Shown here piece by piece: positions 35,259 to 43,127 of a stretch of DNA of 64,000 nucleotides (its first letter is position 1; each line of letters begins with the position of its first letter). The DNA comes from Haloarcula argentinensis DSM 12282 (GTDB taxonomy: Archaea; Halobacteriota; Halobacteria; Halobacteriales; Haloarculaceae). The stretch spans positions 120,268 to 184,267 of the forward strand of contig AOLX01000025.1 of the NCBI GenBank assembly GCA_000336895.1, given 5' to 3'. The notes under the pieces are model-generated. The model was not told where the DNA came from. It searched no databases and worked only from the letters and a program-made list of their open reading frames with translations. The translations under genes were made by a program, and so were the position numbers.

Positions 35259-36245
35259 ATGAGTGTTGGTCCCACAGTTCCGGAGGGCCGCGCGCTGTCG
35301 CCGGACGACTGGCCCCATCCGGCCGAGCGCCGGTACGCGGACGTCCAGGCCCGCCTCGCCGATCACTACGATCTCGCCGTCGAGTCACGAGTGACAGAGA
35401 CGGACGCCGCGGGTCGTGTTCACTATCTCACCGGCGGGAACCCGGATGGGGGCCCAGTCCTTCTGCTTCACGGCGTCGGGACGCCGGCTGCAACGTGGCT
35501 CCCTCTGTTCCCGTCGCTCACCGACGAGTACCGCGTGTACGCTCCCGACCGGCCCGGGCTCGGCCTTTCGGCCGCGCCGAGCTATCGTGACCGGGACCTC
35601 CGCTCGTTTCTGGTCGCATACTTGCTGGAACTGCTCGACGACCTCGCTATCGACCGGCCCCACGTCGTCGGCAACTCCCACGGCGGCTTGCAGTCGTTCC
35701 TGCTCGCACTCGACCACGACCGCGTGGACCGACTGCAACTGGTCGGCGCACCGGGTGGCGTCTCGCGGGACCTCCCGCTCATGTTTCGCCTGCTGACAGT
35801 CCGTGGTCTCAACCGCGTGTTGCTGTGGCTGCTCAGCCGTGGTGACCCGGTCGAAAACGCGAGGCAATCGATGCAGCGAATCAACGTTGTCGACACCGCA
35901 GCGATACCGGACGTGTTCTACGAACTGCTCGCCGCCGGCCAGGACCTACCCGGGCGGCCGGAGAGCCAGCGGTCGCTGGCGACCGCACAGGGCTCGTACG
36001 GCCGCGCCCACCCCCTCTTTGATATCCGAAACGAAATTGTGCGGATCGACCGCCCGACGCAGTTCATCTGGGGGACGGAGGATGCTTTCTACCCGCCAAC
36101 TGTGGGCCGTCCCGTCGCCGAAAAGATGCCCACCGCCGAGTTTCACGAACTCCCGGGAGACGGCCATACGCCGTGGCTGGAGCCCGGTGACGACGTCGCA
36201 GAACTGGTTCGGGCGTTCTTCGATGAACGTGTGTTTTCACTGTAA
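35259..36245 (+). CDS. Alpha/beta-fold hydrolase
   Basis: 328-aa hydrolase with a complete triad: nucleophile Ser in VVGNSHGGLQ, Asp in WGTEDAFYPP and His in GDGHTPWLEP. The oxyanion region LLLHGVGTPAATW and the YAPDRPGLGLS segment are typical. Family members hydrolyse esters, lactones or C-C bonds, and no substrate can be assigned. ATG 35259 starts 105 bp from the divergent amidohydrolase ATG, so they may share a control region. The open frame extends to 34860, but that part is antisense to the amidohydrolase. Confidence 0.83.
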   Translation: MSVGPTVPEGRALSPDDWPHPAERRYADVQARLADHYDLAVESRVTETDAAGRVHYLTGGNPDGGPVLLLHGVGTPAATWLPLFPSLTDEYRVYAPDRPGLGLSAAPSYRDRDLRSFLVAYLLELLDDLAIDRPHVVGNSHGGLQSFLLALDHDRVDRLQLVGAPGGVSRDLPLMFRLLTVRGLNRVLLWLLSRGDPVENARQSMQRINVVDTAAIPDVFYELLAAGQDLPGRPESQRSLATAQGSYGRAHPLFDIRNEIVRIDRPTQFIWGTEDAFYPPTVGRPVAEKMPTAEFHELPGDGHTPWLEPGDDVAELVRAFFDERVFSL

Positions 36246-36362
36246 TGCATCGTAAACGCCAGCTCAGCTCCGTTCTGTTCGGACCGCCGTGGCCGTCACC
36301 ACTTGCTCGGCATCCGACACAGCAAGTAGTCTTTTAGTGAACAGACCATTTCTTTTTCGAGC

Positions 36363-37130
36363 ATGGACCAGCTATCGTCGTGTTACTTCTGTGGCGGCGC
36401 GCTCGATGTCTCACTCTCTGAATATCCGATTATCCCGAAATCGCTGGACCCGGAAGCCGAGAAACAGGGGACCGTCGTTCTCTGCTCGACCTGTCGGGAG
36501 AAGCTCGCAACCATCGTCGAACCGGCCGTCGAGGCGGCGAAGACGGACGCCCGCGAGACGGCGGAAACGGCTGGCGATGCTGGAACCGCGGAGTCGCCGG
36601 GACTGCTGGACGAATCCGAGACACCGACGACCGGCGAGCAGACGACCGATAAGCCGACAACTACCGACAGCGTGGTCGAGCCGGCCGATGACGGCTCGCT
36701 GCTGGGTGACGATAGCGCGAGCGTAGCGGAGCAGGAACAGTCGACACGGTCACCGGAAAATGAGGACACGGCTTCGGAGCCGGATGAAGCGGATGCAGCC
36801 GTGGCGAACACCACGGACAGACAGACAGCGGAGTCGGCTGCGTCGAGTGGCTCGGCGGCCAGAACTGAGAGCGGAGACACCGAACGTGGTTCGGACAGCG
36901 ACGATAACGATGGCAGCGACGACAGCCCCTCGCTGACGAAACTGGAGTACAACAAAGTGATGCGCTTGCTCCAGAACCGCGAGATGCCAGTCGACCGTGC
37001 GGAGATCCGTGAAGTCGCGGTCAACGCCTACGACATCGACGGTGAGCAGTTCGACGCCATCATCGACGCCGCGGTGGACCGGGACCTCATCGGCCAGGAA
37101 AACGGCCAGTTGGTCGAATCGAACGGGTAG
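36363..37130 (+). CDS. Zinc-ribbon protein with long acidic disordered linker
   Basis: 255-aa protein in three parts: an N-terminal zinc ribbon with C7-x2-C10 (CYFCGG) and C41-x2-C44 (CSTCR); a ~140-residue very acidic, Ser/Thr/Glu/Asp-rich linker without predicted structure; and a C-terminal ~65-residue helical domain (LTKLEYNKVMRLLQNREMPVDRAEIREVAVNAYDIDGEQFD) that could bind DNA or protein. It resembles uncharacterised haloarchaeal proteins. Function unknown; a transcription- or repair-associated adaptor is only a guess. Confidence 0.7.
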   Translation: MDQLSSCYFCGGALDVSLSEYPIIPKSLDPEAEKQGTVVLCSTCREKLATIVEPAVEAAKTDARETAETAGDAGTAESPGLLDESETPTTGEQTTDKPTTTDSVVEPADDGSLLGDDSASVAEQEQSTRSPENEDTASEPDEADAAVANTTDRQTAESAASSGSAARTESGDTERGSDSDDNDGSDDSPSLTKLEYNKVMRLLQNREMPVDRAEIREVAVNAYDIDGEQFDAIIDAAVDRDLIGQENGQLVESNG

Positions 37131-37181
37131 CCAGACGCCGGTAGAGAAAAGCATACCACCGGCCGTCTCGAAGCCCGCGCT

Positions 37182-37949
37182 ATGAACGCCGGAGACATTG
37201 CGGCACGTCTTGACGATAGACTCGATATCGAGGCTTACGCCGACATCGATGCTAGTCCGAACGGCCTCCAGGTCGGGCCGGCGAGCCAACCGGTCGAGCA
37301 CGTCGCCTTCGCGGTTGATGCGGCCGTCGAGACTATCGACCGCGCCGACGAGGCCGGCGCAGACCTGCTCGTGACCCATCACGGCATCGTCTGGGGCGGG
37401 ATGGAGCGCGTGACTGAAACCAACTACCGCCGCGTCGCGCCGCTAATCGACAATGACCTCGCGCTGTACGTCGCTCATCTCCCGCTGGACGGCCATCAGT
37501 CGCTCGGCAACGCTGCCGGCGTCGCGGACCTGCTGGGGCTCGACAACCGTGCGCCGTTCGGAGCGATGGGTGGCGAGTACATCGGCCAGCGTGGAACGCT
37601 CTCGGAGCCACAGACGGTCTCCGAACTCGCAGGCTCGCTCGAAGGCAATATAGACACTGGCGGACAGCCAGTTCAGGTTCTGGACTTCGGGCCGTCAACC
37701 GTCGAGGATGTCGCCGTCGTCACCGGCAGTGGTGTCGACTGGCTCCAGGAGGCAGTCGAGACGGACGCCGACGTACTCATCACCGGCGAGGGGAAACAGA
37801 AGGCCTTCCACGAGGCACGCGAGCAGGGAATCCACGTCATTCTCGCTGGCCACTACGCGACGGAGACGTTCGGCGTCCAGTCGCTCCAGACCGTCGCCGA
37901 GGACTGGGAACTGGAGACAACCTACATCGACTGCCCGACCGGCCTCTGA
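37182..37949 (+). CDS. Nif3-like dinuclear metal-centre protein
   Basis: 255-aa NIF3/DUF34 protein, a hexameric toroid with two metals per subunit. Motifs: DASPNGLQVG at the N-terminus, LLVTHHGIVWGG (metal His pair), HLPLDGHQSLGN and the C-terminal VLITGEGKQKAFHEAREQGIHVILAGHYATE with the second metal-ligand set. Often annotated GTP cyclohydrolase I type 2, but the true function is unresolved. It lies 4 bp before the SprT-like gene, likely cotranscribed. Confidence 0.9.
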   Translation: MNAGDIAARLDDRLDIEAYADIDASPNGLQVGPASQPVEHVAFAVDAAVETIDRADEAGADLLVTHHGIVWGGMERVTETNYRRVAPLIDNDLALYVAHLPLDGHQSLGNAAGVADLLGLDNRAPFGAMGGEYIGQRGTLSEPQTVSELAGSLEGNIDTGGQPVQVLDFGPSTVEDVAVVTGSGVDWLQEAVETDADVLITGEGKQKAFHEAREQGIHVILAGHYATETFGVQSLQTVAEDWELETTYIDCPTGL

Positions 37950-37953
37950 GGCG

Positions 37954-38517
37954 ATGGCCGAGGGCGTTTCGTTCGAGGGTATTAGCTTAGATACGGACCT
38001 CATCGCCTGGTCACGGGAGTACTGCCGGCGAGTCCGCCGCGAGCAGGGCGTCTCGGTTCGGTTCGACCTCGTCGACTGGGAGGTGTCCCATCGAGCCAAG
38101 CGACGGGCCGCTGCTGTCAAGCGGCCGAAGCTGGACGACGCCGCCGTCGGCGAGCGATACGACTGGGACAGTGTCGACGGAAGTGACGGCCGCCCGCTCC
38201 TGTGTACCGTGTCGCTGACCTGGGACGCGTTTTCGGCCTTCGACAGAGACGCCTGGGAAGCGACGCTGCGCCACGAACTCATCCACGTTGAGCAGTACCA
38301 GCGCGACGGGACGACCGACCACGGCCGAGCCTTCCGGGAACGGGCCGCGCAACTCGATACTGATGTCCACTGCCCGGCCTTCACCGACCCGAAGCACCTC
38401 CTCACCTGCGCGGCGTGTGGCGACCTCGTCGCTCGCCGATATCAGGACTGTAAGCTCGTCGAGCAACACGAGCAGTACCGCTCTGACTGCTGTGGGGCCT
38501 CGCTGGAGCTGGGCTGA
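37954..38517 (+). CDS. SprT-like zinc metalloprotease
   Basis: 187-aa SprT/Spartan-domain protein. The active-site helix HELIH (residues 107-111) supplies two Zn ligands and the general base; the third His is H123 in DHGRAF. The C-terminus carries a zinc ribbon (LTCAACGD ... SDCCGASLELG). Spartan-type proteases remove DNA-protein crosslinks in eukaryotes; bacterial and archaeal relatives are less studied. The ATG at 37954 was chosen as the start of the homology; the longer open frame lies antisense and inside the Nif3 gene. Confidence 0.85.
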   Translation: MAEGVSFEGISLDTDLIAWSREYCRRVRREQGVSVRFDLVDWEVSHRAKRRAAAVKRPKLDDAAVGERYDWDSVDGSDGRPLLCTVSLTWDAFSAFDRDAWEATLRHELIHVEQYQRDGTTDHGRAFRERAAQLDTDVHCPAFTDPKHLLTCAACGDLVARRYQDCKLVEQHEQYRSDCCGASLELG

Positions 38518-38847
38518 CTACAGCAGGAACCTGATGGCCCAGAGGACGCCCATTCCAGTCACCATCGTCGCGAACACGTCCTCGGTCCGCCAGGCAACAC
38601 CCGCTGCGAGCGCGCCGGCGACGAACTTGTCTGTGGCGAAACTACCGGCATCGAGGGTCACGAACGACGGGAGGACAAGTGCAGCGAGGACGGCGGCGGG
38701 GACGAACCGCAACACCCGCTCGACGACCGGCGGAATCTCGTCGAGCCGACCGAACAGCGCGATGAAGGAGAGCCGACAGGCGTACGTCAGCACGCCGATG
38801 ACGGCGATGACGCCGGCGATCTCGACCGGGCCGTAGTTAGTCGCCAT
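38518..38847 (-). CDS. azlD: AzlD-family branched-chain amino acid exporter subunit
   Basis: 109-aa membrane protein with about four hydrophobic helices (VIAVIGVLTYACRLSFIALF, VLRFVPAAVLAALVLPSFV, FVAGALAAGVAWRT, FATMVTGMGVLWAIRFLL). AzlD is the small partner of AzlC in branched-chain amino acid efflux. Its ATG lies inside the azlC gene (11-bp overlap), a strong sign of coupling. ATG 38847 was preferred to the longer frame, which is not membrane-like. Confidence 0.88.
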   Translation of the reverse strand: MATNYGPVEIAGVIAVIGVLTYACRLSFIALFGRLDEIPPVVERVLRFVPAAVLAALVLPSFVTLDAGSFATDKFVAGALAAGVAWRTEDVFATMVTGMGVLWAIRFLL

Positions 38848-39529
38848 CGGTCCCTCCCGCGGCGGACTCAGTGAGCACGCCGGCAGTGATACCAACGCCA
38901 GCCGCGACGAGCAGTCCGAGATTGAGCGGGAAGCCAGCGCCGACCACGGCGATGGCACCGCCGACGACGGCAGCGACGGCAGTCGCCGCGTCTTCGATTG
39001 CCGGAACCAGAATCGCGAGGAAGACGAGCGGGATAGCGAATTCGAGGCCCCAGGCGTCGGGGATGCCGGTGCCGAGCAGTGCTCCCACGACAGTCGTGAC
39101 CTGCCACACCGCCCAGAGCGTCACGGCGACGCCGAGGTAGTACCACTTCTGGTCCGTCTCGCTATCGGACCGGTAGCTGGCGACCGACAGCGCGTACGCT
39201 TGATCGGTCAGCACGTAGGCGAGCACGGCTTTCCACCGGCCGGTGAACTCGCGGAAGTACGGCGCAATCGATGCCGAGTACATCAGCAATCGGAGATTGA
39301 TGACGACTGCCGTCGCAACGACGACCGTCAGCGGTGCGTTCTGTCCCAGCAGTTCCAGCGCCGCGAGCTGTGATGCGCCGGCGAAGACGACCACCGACAA
39401 TCCGACTGCGGCTGGCAGCCCCAACCCGGCGTTAACCGTCGCGATGCCGGCAACGAGGCCAAACGGGATAATCCCCAGTAGAAGCGGCGCAACATCCCGA
39501 ACGCCGCGCCGAAACGAAGCGGTATCCAT
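38837..39529 (-). CDS. azlC: AzlC-family branched-chain amino acid exporter subunit
   Basis: 230-aa membrane protein of the AzlC family: FRRGVRDVAPLLLGIIPFGLVAG at the N-terminus, then FAGASQLAALELLGQNAPL and SASIAPYFREF, with a DQAYALS block. Several membrane helices. With AzlD it would export branched-chain amino acids or analogues. Divergent from deoxyhypusine synthase with a 133-bp spacer. Confidence 0.88.
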   Translation of the reverse strand: MDTASFRRGVRDVAPLLLGIIPFGLVAGIATVNAGLGLPAAVGLSVVVFAGASQLAALELLGQNAPLTVVVATAVVINLRLLMYSASIAPYFREFTGRWKAVLAYVLTDQAYALSVASYRSDSETDQKWYYLGVAVTLWAVWQVTTVVGALLGTGIPDAWGLEFAIPLVFLAILVPAIEDAATAVAAVVGGAIAVVGAGFPLNLGLLVAAGVGITAGVLTESAAGGTDGD

Positions 39530-39662
39530 AGCTCTCCATCCAACGCAGGGGCGTCTAAGCCCTCCGTTTCAGTTGCGGTATGTGATGATCAACCAATGTA
39601 TCGCCCGTATCCACCGCGACGAACCACGACGTTGAAACCCGCCCGCGCTCGACTGCACAGCA

Positions 39663-40670
39663 ATGAGCGACCACACCGACGAGCGAGAGACGTTCCATCA
39701 CGACCCCATCGGGCACGCGGAGGCCCGGGCTGGAATGACGGTTGGCGAACTGGCTGACAGCTACGGCGAGGCCGGCATCGGTGCGAGCGACATCCACGAG
39801 GCCGTCGACATCTACAGCGAGATGCTCGACGACGACGTGACGACCTTTTTCGGACTCGCCGGTGCGATGGTCCCGACCGGGATGCGGGCCATCGTCAGCG
39901 AACTCATCCGCGACGGCCACATCGACGTGCTCGTCACCACGGGCGCGAACTGCACCCACGACAGCATCGAGGCCATCGGCGGCAAGCACCACCACGGCGA
40001 GGTGACGCCCGAAGGGCAGACGGAGCGCGAACACGACGAGACGCTTCGTGACGAGGGCGTCGACCGCATCTACAACGTCTACCTCCCGCAGGAGCATTTC
40101 GCCCTGTTCGAGAACCACCTCCGGGACGAAGTGTTCTCCACGCTGGAAGACGAGGGAGCCGTCTCGATCCAGCGCATGACGGAAGAACTGGGCCGGGCCA
40201 ACAGCGAAGTCAACGAGCGCGAGGACGTGCCCGAGGACGCCGGCGTGCTGGCGGCGGCTTACGAGAACGACGTGCCGGTGTACTGCCCGGCCTTCCAGGA
40301 CTCCGTGCTGGGCCTGCAGGCGTGGATGTACTCACAGACCAGCGAGTTCACGGTCGATGCGCTGGCGGACATGACCGATATCACGGACATCGCGTACGAA
40401 GCCGACAGCGCTGGCGCGATGGTCGTCGGCGGCGGCGTCCCGAAGAACTACGTCCTCCAGACGATGCTGGTCTCGCCCGATGCCTACGACTACGCCGTCC
40501 AGTTGACGATGGACCCTTCGAACACTGGCGGTCTCTCCGGCGCGACGCTCGATGAGGCCCGCTCGTGGGGGAAACTTGAAAAGGACGCCCGGAATGTCTC
40601 GGTGTATGCCGACGCGACGATTACACTCCCTCTGGTCGTGGCCGCGGCCCGTGAGCGGCACAGTTCGTAA
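39663..40670 (+). CDS. dys: Deoxyhypusine synthase
   Basis: NAD-dependent enzyme that transfers an aminobutyl group, or agmatine-derived equivalent, to K36 of eIF5A. 335 aa, with the Rossmann-like GLAGAMVPTGMRAIVSELI, TTGANCTHDSIEAIGG, VYCPAFQDSVLGLQ and the C-terminal GGVPKNYVLQ and SGATLDEARSWGKLEKDA, which carries the expected active-site Lys (SWGK). Its target gene and agmatinase lie 6 kb upstream. The HHH cluster near KHHHGEVTPEG is an insert seen in archaeal enzymes. Confidence 0.94.
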   Translation: MSDHTDERETFHHDPIGHAEARAGMTVGELADSYGEAGIGASDIHEAVDIYSEMLDDDVTTFFGLAGAMVPTGMRAIVSELIRDGHIDVLVTTGANCTHDSIEAIGGKHHHGEVTPEGQTEREHDETLRDEGVDRIYNVYLPQEHFALFENHLRDEVFSTLEDEGAVSIQRMTEELGRANSEVNEREDVPEDAGVLAAAYENDVPVYCPAFQDSVLGLQAWMYSQTSEFTVDALADMTDITDIAYEADSAGAMVVGGGVPKNYVLQTMLVSPDAYDYAVQLTMDPSNTGGLSGATLDEARSWGKLEKDARNVSVYADATITLPLVVAAARERHSS

Positions 40671-40787
40671 GCCTGTGGACTCGGCCGCATACGGCTACAC
40701 GCCTGACCGCTGGGACACATTTCTACTGAGAGGCATATACTCCTCATATAAACGGTCTTTCACGACCGCTCGGCAGCCGTACCTAGT

Positions 40788-41789
40788 ATGTCGCAGTACA
40801 TCGGTCGGCGGACGTTCGTCGAAGGGACGGCGGCGACGCTGGCGAGTTCCGGGATTGCAGGGAGCACGGCGGTACAGGAATCGGCTGCCGGTGAGACCGA
40901 CACCGATGACAGCACTGACACCGGGGGCGAAGAGATGACCGACGACACAACCCTCATCGCTCACCGCGGGTTCGCCGGCGTCTACCCGGAGAACACGGAA
41001 CTGGCCGTCGAGGCGGCTTCGTTCGGCGGCCCGGGAACGCGGACGGCCCACCGGCGCGCCGACATGGTCGAGGTCGATGTCGTACCAACGGCCGACGGCA
41101 CGCTGGTCACCTTCCACGACAACGGGCTGGCCGAACGCGACGACGGCGAGCGCGGCCTGACCAACGCCGAGGGACTTGTCTTCGAGACCGACACCGATAC
41201 CGTGACCAGCGCAACCGTCCTCGGCACTGGGGAGACGGTTCCGACGCTTGAAACGGTCATGGATGCGATTCCACCGAGCGTCGCTGTCAATCTGGAGTTC
41301 AAGAATCCCGGGAGCGAAGACCTCGCATTCGCCGAGTCGCTGTCTGACCAGTCGCTGTCGACACAGCGAGAGCTGTGGCGGCCCTACACCGAGCGCACGC
41401 TCGACCTCGTCAGCGAGTACGACAACGATATTCTCGTCTCGTCGTTCTACGAAGCTGCACTCGCAACTGTCCGCGAGTACGACGACTCAGTCCCCGTTGC
41501 CTTCCTCTTCTGGGACAGCATCGAGGAGGGGCTGGAGGTCACCCGCCGCTACGACTGCGACGCGATGCACGTCCCCCGCAACATGGTTCAGGGAACGTCC
41601 TTCTTCAACGACGGCGAGTACACCGAGTCCGACCTGCGCGACATCGACCTCGTTGACATCGCCGACGACGAAGACCGAGACCTGAACGTCTGGACAGTCA
41701 GCACGTGGTATCAGGCCCGGGAACTGGTCCGGGCCGGCGTCGACGGGCTCATCTCCGACTACCCCAGCGTACTCTCATTTCAGGACTGA
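40788..41789 (+). CDS. Glycerophosphodiester phosphodiesterase, Tat-exported
   Basis: 333-aa GDPD enzyme that would hydrolyse glycerophosphodiesters to glycerol 3-phosphate and an alcohol. The N-terminus has GRRTFVEGTAATLASSGIAG, a short twin-arginine signal, so it probably acts outside the cell, followed by an acidic linker. Catalytic motifs: IAHRGFAGVYPENTE and VEVDVVPTADGTLVTFHDN, then NLEFKNPG and the C-terminal VWTVSTWYQARELVRAGVDG. It could salvage phosphorus and glycerol from lipid debris. A TATA-like CATATAAAC lies ~38 bp upstream. Confidence 0.88.
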   Translation: MSQYIGRRTFVEGTAATLASSGIAGSTAVQESAAGETDTDDSTDTGGEEMTDDTTLIAHRGFAGVYPENTELAVEAASFGGPGTRTAHRRADMVEVDVVPTADGTLVTFHDNGLAERDDGERGLTNAEGLVFETDTDTVTSATVLGTGETVPTLETVMDAIPPSVAVNLEFKNPGSEDLAFAESLSDQSLSTQRELWRPYTERTLDLVSEYDNDILVSSFYEAALATVREYDDSVPVAFLFWDSIEEGLEVTRRYDCDAMHVPRNMVQGTSFFNDGEYTESDLRDIDLVDIADDEDRDLNVWTVSTWYQARELVRAGVDGLISDYPSVLSFQD

Positions 41790-41838
41790 CGAACACCGAT
41801 GCCGAATGTTGAAGGGGCGACCGGCCGACGACGCTAGT

Positions 41839-42309
41839 ATGGAAGCACCGACCGGGGACGCAGGAATCTATGCCCGCGAGTCGTCGTATCTCGACCGGTA
41901 CGTCCAGCTCGGAGAGGCCGGTGACCGGATTATATCGCTGTCGTTTCCGTCCCAGCCTGAGGACGACGCCGGGGACGACCACACCCTGCTCGACCGCATC
42001 GACGAGTACCTTCAGGGGGTCGAAGACGACTTCACCGACGTCACCGTCGGCCTCACCGTCCCGACCGACCAGCGCACAGTACTGGAAGCCGTCCGGGAGA
42101 TTCCGTACGGCGAGGACGCCTCCGTCGCACAGGTCGCGCGCATGACGCCGGATCTGGACGATGACAACGAGGACGACCTCGCACAGGTCCGGGAGGCACT
42201 GGCCGCGAACCCCGTGCCGCTGTTGATTCCGGACCATCGGGTTCGGGACGGGCCGAGTGCTGCGCCGCCGCCCGTCGAGCAGAAGCTCCGCGCTATCGAG
42301 GGCCTCTAA
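41839..42309 (+). CDS. MGMT-family alkyltransferase-like protein lacking the catalytic Cys
   Basis: 156-aa protein with the C-terminal methylated-DNA-protein-cysteine methyltransferase fold: TVLEAVREIPYGEDASVAQVARM (helix-turn-helix) and NPVPLLIPDHRV. In active enzymes the last block is PCHRV; here D132 replaces the acceptor Cys, so direct alkyl transfer should be impossible. It may be an alkyltransferase-like (ATL) protein, which flags lesions to nucleotide excision repair, though known ATLs have Trp or Ala there. ATG 41839 was preferred to the frame start at 41806. Convergent with and overlapping the CPBP gene by 4 bp. Confidence 0.8.
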   Translation: MEAPTGDAGIYARESSYLDRYVQLGEAGDRIISLSFPSQPEDDAGDDHTLLDRIDEYLQGVEDDFTDVTVGLTVPTDQRTVLEAVREIPYGEDASVAQVARMTPDLDDDNEDDLAQVREALAANPVPLLIPDHRVRDGPSAAPPPVEQKLRAIEGL

Positions 42310-43127
42310 ACCCAGAGCCGGTCGACGCCCAGTCCCTCGTGGACAATCAGTTCGAGAGCGTTGACGAGGTAGTGGGCAACGACGACGGCGAGCAGGCTGT
42401 TTGTCGCAATGAATAGGCCGGCCAGCCCCAGCCCCAGCGTTCCGGTGACGACGATGCCCACCCGGCCCTGTGCGCCGTGGCCCAGCGCGAAGGCGACAGA
42501 GGCGACGATAGCCATCGCCCACGCCGGCGCGTTGAGGCCGGCCACGGGGACGCCGATAGCCGCCGCCCGGAAGAGCAGTTCCTCGACGATAGCGATAACC
42601 GGCAGGACCCCGCCCAGCAGGATGACCCAACCGCCGGCCGAGTCCGGGGCGAGCAGTTCCCGCAGCGACTCGTCGAAGGCGACGCCGAAGCCGTCGGCAA
42701 GTGCAGCGGCGAGTTCGTTGCCCAGCCAGAACCCGACCCCTGCGCCGATACCGATAGCTAGCGCTGGGAGTCCCGTCGAGAGGGAGTCCACGGCGATGCC
42801 GAACGCGCTTGCCGGGATTTCGAAGTAGAACGCGCCGGCGACCAGCAGGACGCCGAACAGCCCCTGCGTGAACGCGACGTTGGCAAGTAAGGCCCCTGTC
42901 GAGAGGTCACTCGGCGCAAGCGTATCCTCCATTTGCCGCCGCTGGGCCGCTGCCCGTTGTGTCTCGAAACGCGGGATGGCCGGGTCTCCGTCGGGCATCG
43001 AGACGCCGTCAGCTGTGGAGGAAACGCCGCCGTCGGGCCGTACGGCTCCCTGCGAGAGCCGTGCGAGACCGAGAAGTGCGGTTAAAAGAAACCCCGTCAG
43101 GCCGACGAACGCGGCCCACTCGGGCAT
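42306..43127 (-). CDS. CPBP-family intramembrane metalloprotease
   Basis: 273-aa membrane protein of the CAAX-protease/bacteriocin-processing (Abi, DUF2520-type) family. The EELLFRAAAIG motif and the later HYLVNALEL provide the Glu-Glu-x3-Arg and His metal/catalytic residues expected. About seven or eight hydrophobic helices. The first residue lies immediately upstream of the lonB stop, so it is cotranscribed with LonB and may cooperate in membrane-protein quality control. Substrate unknown. Confidence 0.82.
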   Translation of the reverse strand: MPEWAAFVGLTGFLLTALLGLARLSQGAVRPDGGVSSTADGVSMPDGDPAIPRFETQRAAAQRRQMEDTLAPSDLSTGALLANVAFTQGLFGVLLVAGAFYFEIPASAFGIAVDSLSTGLPALAIGIGAGVGFWLGNELAAALADGFGVAFDESLRELLAPDSAGGWVILLGGVLPVIAIVEELLFRAAAIGVPVAGLNAPAWAMAIVASVAFALGHGAQGRVGIVVTGTLGLGLAGLFIATNSLLAVVVAHYLVNALELIVHEGLGVDRLWV

